Shown: positions 10,966-23,161 of the stretch, piece by piece
How positions within the stretch are numbered: position 1 is the first letter of the stretch
Layout of the letters: every line of letters starts with the position of its first letter
NCBI GenBank assembly: GCA_003991915.1
Contig: RQTK01000236.1
Location: forward strand, 265,082 to 329,081
Length of the DNA: 64,000 nt
Origin: Elysia chlorotica
Lineage: Eukaryota > Mollusca > Gastropoda > Plakobranchidae
Direction of reading: 5' to 3'
The notes under the pieces: generated by a model
What the model was told of the DNA's origin: nothing
The model's input: the letters and a program-made list of their open reading frames with translations, nothing else
Database searches by the model: none
Program-made: the position numbers and the translations under genes

Positions 10966-12993
10966 GAGGCCCTTAAGCTGGCAGAGTGTGTCGCACATAG
11001 TAATGCTATCTAGTTAGAACTCCTGGGCTTTCTTTAGGTTTGTGAAATGGCATCAGTTGTTAGTATTCTTCAATAGTGCGTGAGTTAACGTCACTAAGCG
11101 ATGAACACAGAAAGTGCAAGTGTAAAAACATGTCCACCACAATTGCACAGCGAAGCTTGTGGTTGTTGAACAGAGCTGATGTCTTCATCTGTGTGAAATG
11201 GTTCTGTTAAATCTCATTCCTTGCAACCTTTATTTTATACACTTTTGTACCGGAGATATCATATCTGTCACTATGTAAACGATTTGTAGTTTCCAGACAA
11301 ACGGGGTAAAAAATACAATGATAATTATTTCGAAATTAAGAGACTATATACTCAAAGTAACAGTGTTGTTAGAACATGATGGTTAGTGATGTAATATAAT
11401 ATTTATATAAAACATAGTTAATATGAACGAACAAGGGTTGATCGCCCAGGTTACGTTTCTCTGTACATATCGATTTATACGGCGGTGTGCCCCAATCATT
11501 TTCGACAGCTACTGGAGTCTATGATCTCTATTCTTTGTACAGAAGTTTATATTTCTTCGCCCTCTTTATTTATCTGGAGTTACGATTGTGAAGGCCAGCT
11601 ACTTCCCCCATGCAACTACTTGGAATGTTCCATATGCAAAAGCAGCAAATGCTTTGTACCTGTTTCGTGGCGCTCGTACAGAATTGATTTTCCCAATACA
11701 AACATTACAGTCATGCCTCAACATACTTTTGTTTCAGAAGGAAAACAGAATTAATATAATCTTAACTTTTGTTAAATGCCTGTTTTCTAGTATTCTTTGT
11801 AAATCTCAACTAAACAAAAGCAGTTTTTCGATTACTTACTCATTTTAGGAGCAAAACGGGTTCGAATCTTAACCATCCACCCTTCAATAAGATGTGATAG
11901 GCAAACCTAGTTAAAGTATGACATGAAATTAAAGTAGCAGGTCAAGATATATTTGTGCAGTTTGCAACTGTCGTCTACAATATACCAAACATGTCTCGTT
12001 CTTTTCAAAAGTAAAAGAGCTTGTGTCAAAAGTGCTTCTAAACGCATTTTCTTTGAAACCTTCACGAACTAGAACGAATCAAACGAAACGAAATAAACCC
12101 TTAAATTTTTAAACTGGTTAACATGAAAACCATGCATGTCGGTACTGACAGATTCAAAAGTAAAGCTTAGTTTTAGTTTTTAGCCTTTTTGTAATACCAC
12201 CACCATTTATATAATACTGTTTCTATATTTATCGCAAAGAGTTCGTTTCAGACCGCCTTGACTACGAGCTTGTTAGGGCGTTGCTCCTGTTGGCAACCAG
12301 TACTCATAAACATTGATTCTATCCTGCAATCCTCGCCGCATTAGTTGCTCTGTCCATGTAACGAGGCTGTGGACTAGGTCTGTTTATAGATCAATGGATC
12401 ATATGGACTGATAGAGAGAGAGGAGTTACATTAACATAGACTGATTCTTCTAATCTGTTTAAAAATTATTGCGCTTTATGTTGTGTTGTGTGATGTACGT
12501 CCAGTTACATTCAATTTATGCACAGACGCGTAGGCAAATCTGGTTCCCTCAGTAGTTTTGTTTCTATTTAAGGTACTGCTTCTAACATAGAGAGAAGATG
12601 TATAGGGTGAACCAGCCATTAATCTCATCGAGATTGTTTATGATACATTATCAGAAGTATAGTTTGCTATCTCTAGAACCATTTACTGGTTACAATATTG
12701 ATAGACAGTCAACATTTCATCAAAACGATGAATAAGTAAAAGAGAAATGTATGGTTCTTACTTACTTGTTGTTTGTCTTTAGCGTTTTGAAGATGATTAT
12801 TATAATAAGTATTTTTATCTTGACGGTCCACAGGGAGACAGGCGGTTTTGATAGATTTTACAGGTAAAAGAAAACATATCAGCAGTAACGAAAAAGGCAT
12901 ACACATGCGAATACTTTTCCGGTTAGGAGCATAATTTTGAAGTATAAATGTTTGAGAAAGCGCAGTTTCTTTTTCCTGTTTGCTTTGGTTAGG
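10966..12993 (+). other. eag 3' UTR and downstream sequence
   Basis: AT-rich, with no supported coding sequence. Translated frames here (for example 11485-11754) lack protein-like composition. This is probably a long 3' UTR, but its end cannot be fixed without transcripts. Confidence 0.6.
12092..12097 (+). terminator. candidate polyadenylation signal for eag
   Basis: An AATAAA hexamer about 1.1 kb after the eag stop. In AT-rich sequence such hexamers arise by chance, so this is only a candidate. Confidence 0.25.
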
Positions 12994-15197
12994 AACAGGG
13001 AGAGCTCTGGTTTAAACTAAGTTAAGCCCCAAGTAAATTTTATGTCTGATTCCTACTTCAGATTTTAGTTGGAACAAAGTGAAGAACTTATCTCGTAGAA
13101 GCTGTAAGAACTATGGCCTTTTATTCTGAGAACAGTTGGTTGTATAATGAAAGTATCAGTAACTTAATGTCTTAGTAAACATTTACCATACCAATTTTAA
13201 GTTTTAATTTTGTGTAAATAGAGCCGCCGATTAATCATTCTTGTTTGAGTTCTTTTTGTAGTGCTACTGCATCTCTAAGATATTATTGCATTAGTAAATT
13301 GCATGATAATTAATTTTTCTTTTTGCTATGAAAATGGCATTTTCACGTATGTAACGTGGTGTTGGGGTAACACATATTTGACGATGACATAGAACAAAAT
13401 ACCCCGTGATATTTCCGAATATCTCAACCGTCGTTTGATATTACATTTTGGGTTTAGCCCAAAACCTTTTTACTAGTTAAGAAAAAATTAATACCCTCAG
13501 CCAATTTAAAACCCATGGGTATTGGTAATTGATATTATTTATACTCTCTAGTTTGAAGTGCCCGTGCATATTACGTAAAGTAACATTCGTACATCACCAG
13601 TATATTACTTATAGAATCTACATACGAAAAAAACAGGATTTCATATGGTGTTTTGTATAGACCTGCTGGTGAAAGTTTCTTTGTAAATGCTGAAATGTTA
13701 GTCACTGGTAAAATACTCAGCCTTGGAATGAGCAGTACATCGATACTCAAGAAACAGCCATAATGTTGGAAAGGGAAACGTGTGAATTCACCTGCATAAG
13801 GTATCAATACTATTATGTGGGTACACACGTAGTCTTTGTTAACATGAAAAAGGTTTAATAATCTAAAGAAAAATATTATTGTCTTTTTCGAAAATTAGAT
13901 TAAGTATATTTTATGTATCCAAAGGACAACAATTTTTGTCTTCGTAGCATCATTTCAAAGCATACACTGTGATATTTTTTATCTTAAGTGGTCATAATGT
14001 AAGAACATAGAAAGACAACTGAATAGATAGGTTGGGCGATATAAAATAAATTATATGGTTAGATAAAATAATAGAGGTTGGTTCTTTTATATAAGGATTG
14101 GGTAAGTAAATTGATGGATAGATAGATATATGTAGGTATATAGAGAGATTGGCTTTTACTGATAGATATGATAAATAGAGCGTGTAAATATGATCCTACC
14201 TACAGGTCTCTACAACGCAACACTAAATTGACCTCTTTATTTTATCAATTTCCAAGAATACAACTTTGTATAACGTATTTTAGAAGGCTCTACATTTTGG
14301 CTACCTGGAAATGGGATAGACTGTGTTATAGATTAACAAAAAATAATGGCAAAATAAATTGAGAGATTCAATTCATGTTTTTTCTAAGTGTGACAAATAA
14401 TTTGAGATGGATTTTAAAACAGATGATTCATAACTACGATATTATTTGCGAATGCCAGTAATTGTATAGTAATTTATTACTAGAAGACTGATAAATCATG
14501 TTGTTGTTTTTTTTTTTCGAGTTTTAAGTGTCCCGCGTCCAATGTCATTCCACCGTAAGAAATTCGAAAATCGAGAAAATTTATTTCGCAAAAAATCTTT
14601 ATAAAATAGATTCTTTTTCACGTATAAAAAAATCTAAGATGTTATTAAAAACTCGCGTCTTGACTTGTACGCCATTCATAACCGTTATTTGATTTCGTTG
14701 TACAAATCACAAGCACATTCTTTGATCAAACCCATTGTCATTTTGTACATTGATTTGTTGATGTTTTAACGTGGCGACTTTATTTGCCAATTTTAGTTTG
14801 TTCAACGATGTTACTTTACCAACCTCTTACCACCAACCTTCTTTTACATTTCTTACCTACTTGTTTAACAACTGTGTTTTAAAGAGGCGTTTCTCTGCTG
14901 CACATTCCTTTTTACCATTCCCATCTCCCCCAACTGTTTATAATACTCTATATTATGGTATTACTTTGTACGTTATTTATATTATGTTATTGATTCTTTA
15001 ATGAATATAACCATTATCCTGTTATACTTTTTGTAGTGTCTTAATTTTAAGATTGTGTTTCATGAACACCATCATGACTTTGTTACTTTCCATTGTTCTG
15101 TCTCAATATTAAACTTATTAATATTCTCTTTTCAAAAGATTCGTTTGATTTCGGACTGTGGAGTGCTCAAGTGTTGTTGTTTTTTTGTTTTTTTTTT
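12994..15197. repeat. 2.2-kb direct tandem duplication, copy 1
   Basis: The unit begins AACAGGGAGAGCTCTGG and ends in a T-rich tract. The same sequence restarts at 15198, a period of about 2204 bp. Comparing the lines by eye, I count roughly a dozen substitutions and one or two single-base indels between copies, under 1%. Short frames at 13571-13828 (-), 14168-14362 (+) and 14771-15001 (+) recur in copy 2, but they are preserved only because the DNA is, and none resembles a known protein. Confidence 0.95.
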
Positions 15198-17402
15198 AAC
15201 AGGGAGAGCTCTGGTTTAAACTAAGTTAAGCCCCAAGTAAATTTTATGTCTGATTCCTACTTCAGATTTTAGTTGGAACAAAGTGAAGAACTTATCTCGT
15301 AGAAGCTGTAAGAACTATGGCCTTTTATTCTGAGAACAGTTGGTTGTATAATGAAAGTATCAGTAACTTAATGTCTTAGTAAACATTTACCATACCAATT
15401 TTAAGTTTTAATTTTGTGTAAATAGAGCCGCCGATTAATCATTCTTGTTTGAGTTCTTTTTGTAGTGCTACTGCATCTCTAAGATATTATTGCATTAGTA
15501 AATTGCATGATAATTAATTTTTCTTTTTGCTATGAAAATGGCATTTTCACGTATGTAACGTGGTGTTGGGGTAACACATATTTGACGATGACATAGAACA
15601 AAATACCCCGTGATATTTCCGAATATCTCAACCGTCGTTTGATATTACATTTTGGGTTTAGCCCAAAACCTTTTTACTAGTTAAAAAAAAATTAATACCC
15701 TCAGCCAATTAAAAACCCATGGGTATTGGTAATTGATATTATTTATACTCTCTAGTTTGAAGTGCCCGTGCATATTACGTAAAGTAACATTCGTACATCA
15801 CCAGTATATTACTTATAGAATCTGCATACTAAAAAAACAGGATTTCATATGGTGTTTTGTATAGACCTGCTGGTGAAAGTTTCTTTGTAAATGCTGAAAT
15901 GTTAGTCACTGGTAAAATACTCAGCCTTGGAATGAGCGGTACATCGATACTCAAGAAACAGCCATAATGTTGGAAAGGGAAACGTGTAAATTCACCTGCA
16001 TAAGGTATCAATACTATTATGTGGGTACACACGTAGTCTTTGTTAACATGAAAAATTTTTAATAATCGAAAGAAAAATATTATTGTCTTTTTCGAAAATT
16101 AGATTAAGTATATTTTATGTATCCAAAGGACAACAATTTTTGTCTTCGTAGCATCATTTCAAAGCATACACTGTGATATTTTTTATCTTAAGTGGTCATA
16201 ATGTAAGGAACATAGAAAGACAACTGAATAGATAGGTTGGGCGATATAAAATAAATTATATGGTTAGATAAAATAATAGAGGTTGGTTCTTTTATATAAG
16301 GATTGGGTAAGTAAATTGATGGATAGATAGATATATGTAGGTAGATAGAGAGATTGGCTTTTACTGATAAATATGATAAATAGAGCGTGTAAATATGGTC
16401 CTACCTACAGGTCTCTACAACGCAACACTAAATTGACCTCTTTATTTTATCAATTTCCAAGAATACAACTTTGTATAACGTATTTTAGAAGGCTCTACAT
16501 TTTGGCTACCTGGAAATGGGATAGACTGTGTTATAGATTAACAAAAAATAACGGCAAAATAAATTGAGAGATTCAATTCATGTTTTTTCTAAGTGTGACA
16601 AATAATTTGAGATGGATTTTAAAACAGATGATTCATAACTACGATATTATTTGCGAATGCCAGTAATTGTATAGTAATTTATTACTAGAAGACTGATAAA
16701 TCATGTTGTTGTTTTTTTTTTTTCGAGTTTTAAGTGTCCCGCGTCCAATGTCATTCCACCGTAAGAAATTCGAAAATCGAGAAAATTTATTTCGCAAAAA
16801 ATCTTTATAAAATAGATTCTTTTTCACGTATAAAAAAATCTAAGATGTTATTAAAAACTCGCGTCTTGACTTGTACGCCATTCATAACCGTTATTTGATT
16901 TCGTTGTACAAATCACAAGCACATTCTTTGATCAAACCCATTGTCATTTTGTACATTGATTTGTTGATGTTTTAACGTGGCGACTTTATTTGCCAATTTT
17001 AGTTTGTTCAACGATGTTACTTTACCAACCTCTTACCACCAACCTTCTTTTACATTTCTTACCTACTTGTTTAACAACTGTGTTTTAAAGAGGCGTTTCT
17101 CTGCTGCACATTCCTTTTTACCATTCCCATCTCCCCCAACTGTTTATAATACTCTATATTATGGTATTACTTTGTACGTTATTTATATTATGTTATTGAT
17201 TCTTTAATGAATATAACCATTATCCTGTTATACTTTTTGTAGTGTCTTAATTTTAAGATTGTGTTTCATGAACACCATCATGACTTTGTTACTTTCCATT
17301 GTTCTGTCTCAATATTAAACTTATTAATATTCTCTTTTCAAAAGATTCGTTTGATTTCGGACTGTGGAGTGCTCAAGTGTTTGTTTTTTTTGTTTTTTTT
17401 TG
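15198..17402. repeat. 2.2-kb direct tandem duplication, copy 2
   Basis: Nearly identical to 12994-15197. Example differences from copy 1 are GAGCGGTAC for GAGCAGTAC near 15938, AAGGAACAT for AAGAACAT near 16206, and AATAACGG for AATAATGG near 16548. It ends in poly-T runs just before TGTTGGGGTTTTTCC. There is no gene content, so it is either a young local duplication or two haplotypes joined in assembly. Confidence 0.95.
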
Positions 17403-17493
17403 TTGGGGTTTTTCCTGTATCGCTAAAGATTTCGAGACTCTCGTTCAGTTTTATCTTCATTGCCCCTGTCTTTGTTAGTATCTATTTCTCTCA

Positions 17494-17625
<132 letters not shown>

Positions 17626-17748
17626 AGCCCCATCTGCTCCATTTTTTCTTATTAATTTCCATCCATTTATGAACTCTTTGTATTTAAATATATATTTAAT
17701 TATTTATCTATCTATCTATCTATATATCTTTCTATCTATCTATCTATC

Positions 17749-17840
17749 GAAGAAGAAGAAGAAGAAGAAGAAGAAGAAGAAGAAGAAGAAGAAGAAGAAG
17801 AAGAAGAAGAAGAAGAAGAAGAAGAAGAAAAAAAAAAAAA
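17749..17840. repeat. (GAA)n microsatellite, at the 3' end of a LINE
   Basis: About 27 GAA units then an A run. On the minus strand it is a (TTC)n tail directly after the LINE remnant 17841-19125, so it may have been seeded by that element's 3' tail. Confidence 0.9.
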
Positions 17841-19125
17841 GAAGAATAAGAAGACACAATACAATATTACACGCGAAAGCCATAAGGAATCGCTAGAGTT
17901 TTTTTTTTTACAACATTCACTGGTTTGAAAAGTTCCATGGAAGGTGCCTCCCTTATGTTTGGGAAAGTTGTTCCATACTTTGGGATCGAGATAGTAAAAA
18001 GATCGCTGACCTGTTGATTTATAATTTCTATTTGATACAAGAAGGATGGTTTTATCAGCTAAAGATCTAACCTGCCTAGCTGGTACATATATCTTTAGAT
18101 AATCTGAGATATATGTAGGTGCCATCTGATTCAGGCATTTATAGCAAATTACGCACAACCTGAATAGTATCCCTTTTTAACAGGCAGCCGATGTAGGCTA
18201 AATGGTGAAGAATAGAACTGTTGTGCTCATGTTTTTTTTTTCACTCTCATAATAACCCTTTCTTCGCTATTTTGAACCATTTGCAATCGATAAAATTAAT
18301 AGTGTCGTTGGGGAGAGATGCCAGTAAGACGTTACAGTAGTCAAGTTTGGACAAGATCAAATACGTGACATTCTCATTTAAGTAGGTTCGTATGCTTGCA
18401 ATTTTTCTAATTTGAAAATATAACTTTTTACAAAAGTCAGTAACACATGATGAAATTGACATAGTTTGATAAAAAAAAAAGAACACCTAGATTTTTTACT
18501 CTCTTTTTGCTATGTATCATATGGCCATTGATGTTGATAGCTCGAGGCACCATGTTTCCAATCAGTATAATTTCAGTTTTGTCATCGTTGAGTTTTAGTA
18601 TAATTATAGTCATCCAAAGTGTTACACTATAAACACAGTCAGATGTTTTATTGACTTAAGACTGTAAATCTTCAATTTTTCATGCTTCATATAACTGAGT
18701 ATCATCAGCATAGAGATGGAATCTTAAGGAGTGTTCTTCTATTATGTTGATCGGAGGCTGAGTGTACAGAGTAAAAAGTACTGGTCCAAGGACAGAGCCT
18801 TGTGGGACACCAAATTGAATTGGAATGTAGTTAGAGTTAGATCTACTAATCTTACCTGACTGATATATATTACATAAATAAGACTCAAACTACTTAAGTT
18901 CTGTTTCCAATAGCCCATAGCTCTCTTCTAGTCGTCTAATTGCATGATCCATTGTGTCAAGAGCTGCAGACAGGTCAAGAAGTGTTAAAAGACACACCTT
19001 GTTTTGGTCTAAGAAATCTAATAATACTAGATGTAACTTTTAAGAGACCTGTTTCAGTCCTGCGGAAAGTTTTGTACGCTGATCGAAACACAATTTCCAT
19101 ATTATTTTTCTTGAGATGTTTGATC
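17841..19125 (-). mobile_element. 5'-truncated LINE with recognisable reverse transcriptase, degenerate
   Basis: The minus-strand translation, with frameshifts and stops, reads through the second half of a LINE ORF2. It includes an RT start region (TALLKVTSSIIRFL), FGVPQGSVLGPVLFTLYTQ at about 18757-18815, the catalytic YADDTQLY at about 18691-18714, YLILSKLDYCNVLLASLPND at about 18300-18360, and the C-terminal blocks CYKCLNQMAPTYISDYLKIY and NRNYKSTGQRSFYYLDPKVW before 17950. These are hallmarks of CR1/L2/Crack-type elements. The endonuclease half is absent. Frame breaks make it inactive. Confidence 0.88.
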
Positions 19126-19369
19126 ATTTAATTTACAAAATCTTCTTCTACACAATGGCAATTACAGCAAATTTTTTTTCATGTACCTTTATAATAATGA
19201 AAGAAGGTTTTGATAATTAAACAGATTAAATTGGTTTCACGTCACACTAGAATGACGTACCTTAGTATTGTATATGAAAGCACATAAATATTCACAAGGC
19301 AAGAGGAGTTCCACTACGGATGTTTTCGTCGTAAAGGATCCCTCGGGGGAATCTGGGAGACGCCAAACC

Positions 19370-19408
<39 letters not shown>

Positions 19409-19785
19409 AAAAGAGAGAGAGTGAGAAAGTGGAGAGAGAGACTCTCTCTGGAGTCCATCCATTACAGGTGCTTAGTTGCACTTTTAGTGAAATGAAGGAC
19501 ATGGGGGGAATATGAGTGTGCAATCTAATAATGCTGCAAAAAAGAATAATTTGAATTACAAGAGATATCTAAAAACGGTTACCGTTACTCTGTAATTGTT
19601 ACTATAAAAAGACACCATTTAGATTGCTGGGAGAATGTGTATCAAGATTGACAATCTCGGCGGTCTCTGCTTTCATTAGACTCGGCACTGAGTGGGCAGG
19701 CAGGTGTGCGCCTTAAGTCATCAGAACATCATTATGAATATAGATTGTCACTGATAAGAAGGAGATTGCCTACCCAATACCAAAA

Positions 19786-19880
19786 TAGCTCAGTCGGTAA
19801 TGAGCTAAGGTGACAAGCAGGACGGTCGATGTTCGAATCTTTAATGGTGCACACTACTGCATACGACATTACTTCGGGAA
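19786..19880 (+). mobile_element. possible SINE head (tRNA-like), plus strand
   Basis: ATAGCTCAGTCGGTAATGAG resembles a tRNA A-box region and GATGTTCGAATCT a B box, about 45 bp apart. There is no cloverleaf pairing at the ends, so it is not a functional tRNA. The body does not clearly match the main SINE family of this window. Confidence 0.5.
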
Positions 19881-20938
19881 AACTCAATGATTACATTTTT
19901 TACTTAAGTAGGCTCATATTTGCTCACAAAAAATCTAGCGCACCATCAAGAGGAAACTGTAAACATTCCTGGGCAGACCTCTGGGTGTGTTGATTGATTG
20001 TTCCGCTTATCTCGAGGATCAATCAACTGCCCGTGCGGAGCTGTATGCAACAAACGCCGGGGATTACGCGCCTGAGCAGGCTTGAGTCCCAGATTCGGTG
20101 GATTGCTGCGGTGCCCGGCAAAACCAATCTGTCACACTCACGGCCCCCAGTTCTCAGGCCTCCAATAATAATACAGTAAGTAATGCTGCAGATATTTCCG
20201 GGCTTAGCAATGCTTAAGTACCGCTAGCCTGAACGTGCTTTAAGTAATCTGCAAGCGACGCAAGGTGGCCCTCTGTTGAACCAGCGATCAGATTAACTCA
20301 CGTCATTTCCCTCTGGGCCCAGCGCTGCAAGTGCCATTGGTAAACAGTTGTGCTGTTTAGAATGCACCATACTACGCGCCACTCGAGTTCACTGTCAATA
20401 TTCGATAAGAAGCACAGCAAGTTATGGTTGAGTGCCTAATTATATATGAGACAAAGAAAACAAAGGGCGTTATGTTGACCAAGATGTGAAACGAAATTCA
20501 CGGTACTTATTAAAAAAACGGAGCATTTACTGTTATTCAGTCGCCTCACTTGTGAGTATTATGTATTTCATTCGTTCATCTAGGTTTACTAATTCAATTG
20601 TTGAATTTAGCCTTGATAAAATTGCCTTATATAGAATAAAAATGTATTTTCGAAATAAAGTGCAACTTTAATTTCTAGATCCTTATTCAGAAAAGTACAA
20701 TATCGGTAGCTGTAGACGTTGAGTCTTATCAGAAGGTAGGCGTAAAAAAGCTTTAGTTCTATAATAATGACCAATGATTTTCATTTTCCCGTACTTATTT
20801 TGTGTACTGTTCAAACTTCTCTATTTTAGTGCAGTGAGTCTAATAATCTGTATCAACGATATGGCTCAATGAATAAATAAGTGGCGTAAAATTATTTGAT
20901 GAATAAGAGGTTATGGCAAGAAAAAAAGGGAAAGAGGA

Positions 20939-20997
<59 letters not shown>

Positions 20998-21047
20998 GGA
21001 ACAGCTTTTCTACAACAGTTCGTACTACTATTACTACTACTTTCACC

Positions 21048-21119
<72 letters not shown>

Positions 21120-21140
21120 GTTGCTGCTGCTGCTGCTGCT
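20939..21140. repeat. compound (GA)n / (ACT)n / (GCT)n microsatellite
   Basis: GA dinucleotides at 20950-20994, then ACT/ACC trinucleotides at about 21028-21118, then a short TGC run. Poly-Thr, poly-Val, poly-Ser and poly-Leu frames on both strands are artefacts of it. Confidence 0.95.
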
Positions 21141-21662
21141 ACCACCACTACTACTATTACCGCTTATGCTGCTATCGCGTCTACTACTACAGCAGCCAAT
21201 GCTGTGTATATTTAAAACCATGTCCTCACCACTGCCTCAAGCGCCAGTAAAAATATTTTCTACACTTTTGTCGTATGTCATAGCTGTAGTAACCACATTT
21301 TATTACCATAAGCATTCTGTATCGAGCTATCTTTCATCATTCTTTATCTTTTTTGATGCACTTAGCACTTTATGTCAAAGTTATACTTAGCCGTTTTCTT
21401 TTTGTTTTCACAGGAATAAACAACGAAACAGGACATCTAAGAAAAAAACAGCTACTGGTAGTAGCAAGTGATACAAAATACGCCACGTCTCTTTATTTAA
21501 GCGCTCACTTTTAATTACAGTGGCAAGCAATATGCCTTTGAAATATACAGCACAGACAAGATAAAATGCCTACCACAAAAACATTATAAAAGCGAAATGG
21601 TTTAAGTTTAGATAACTTAAGGTTTTATAACAAGGTGTGAGAGCGACAAAACTTCCGTCATC

Positions 21663-21842
21663 ATGGGTGACATGGCAGGACTTCCGGCTCTCAGCGACCC
21701 TCGTCTGATCATTCTACAAAAGCAATCAAAGCGCATGCGCAAAGGGATTGCCATAAAGAACGACAAGATTCGCGCCCACAGAGACAGAGAAGGGAGGATG
21801 GAGGAAAAGTACAAGAATAGCGACCAGTTTCGTTCTTGGCAG
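21663..21842 (+). CDS. unrecognised gene, exon 1
   Basis: The ATG at 21663 sits in cgtcatcATGG, a fair initiation context, with a second in-frame ATG four codons in. The donor is TGGCAG|GTCAGT. It encodes 60 residues rich in Lys and Arg. Confidence 0.75.
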
Positions 21843-22429
21843 GTCAGTGGTGAATATTAAAACGTTGTGATATATAGACACTGCTTCTGATATAAATAAA
21901 GACTTCTTCTAATAAAATTTAACACTTCTTATAAAGTTAAAATCTTCTAATAAAATTAAACACTTCATCTGATAGAATCACACACATATAGGAAATGAAC
22001 ACTTCTTCTGTAAAATAACACGTTTTATGACGCACAAACAAATTATCAAAAAATTACACACTTTTTGACAGAAGTAAAGGAGGTATAATATGTTCAAGCC
22101 CTACTCTGGAGGCCGCATTTCCCCCTAATAGTTGAGCCTGTGTCAGAGTAATGTGATCGGCCGCTCTGGGGTACTGTCGCCGTAAAAATACTTTTCAAGC
22201 ACTAGGAGATGCTAAAGTAGGAGAGAGCCTCGATGTCTTCAAAAGTTCCTTTCTGCCTTTAATTGTGATTAACTCCAAGTTTGTCAGGTTGTGGTACAGT
22301 CATGGCATCGCGTCAGCTATAAGTAGGCATTACATCTTATACTGGAAGGAGGGAGGTGAAAACAAGAGAGAACCGACTAAGTATAAGTATATCATTTTAT
22401 ATATTTAATCTGAAATGAGAAATGTACTT

Positions 22430-22490
<61 letters not shown>

Positions 22491-22670
22491 ACAACAAAAT
22501 ACAATGTACAGATATGAAAGCAGGTTAACTATAGTAACCAATTTTGGCAAACGTAGAAAATGTAAATTACATTTTTTAAACTAAAGGAGAGAGAGAGATA
22601 AAGAGAGGAAGAGGAAAAATGAAGTTAGAGAGGGGGAACGAGAGGTAAAGAGACGGAGACAGGGGGGAGG

Positions 22671-22727
<57 letters not shown>

Positions 22728-23121
22728 CCACTGTTCTCTTTATTTCAAGAACATCATACTGCTGATGCCTCAAGAAAATCGTAGTAAAATCGTTGTCTGC
22801 TAAAATAATTGTTCTATACCACTTAGCATTAGCATTTCATTAAAATAATATTATAAGGTTCATTAAAAACCCTTATTTTACTTTGTGCTTTGCCCCCTTG
22901 TTAGTCCGCCAAATTTCTCTGTGAGCCAACATCTTTTAAACAGTTAACATATTAAATTAAAAAAAAAGAGGAATGAATACATTTCAAAAGGAAACTTGAT
23001 TTTAAGAATTTAATTTGAACAAAAGTTGTGTTTCTCCCACCCCCACCTTACCCGAAATAATTGTGGTTAATTTTAAAGAATATAAGGCCTATCAAAACTT
23101 GCACGAGTCTCCAGAAACAAA

Positions 23122-23161
<40 letters not shown>

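Larger units (their letters stand above)
19126..21662. other. intergenic stretch with microsatellites
   Basis: It contains (GA)n at 19370-19440, a tRNA-like patch at 19786-19880, a GC-richer block at about 19980-20360, and compound (GA)n and (ACT)n arrays at 20939-21140. No gene is supported. Confidence 0.7.

Noticed and set aside
13571..15001. Small frames conserved between the two 2.2-kb copies as evidence of a duplicated gene
   Set aside because: The whole unit is conserved equally, including non-coding parts, so conservation of the frames carries no information about coding.
19786..19860. Functional tRNA gene
   Set aside because: A- and B-box-like words are present, but the acceptor-stem ends do not pair and there is no proper anticodon arm.
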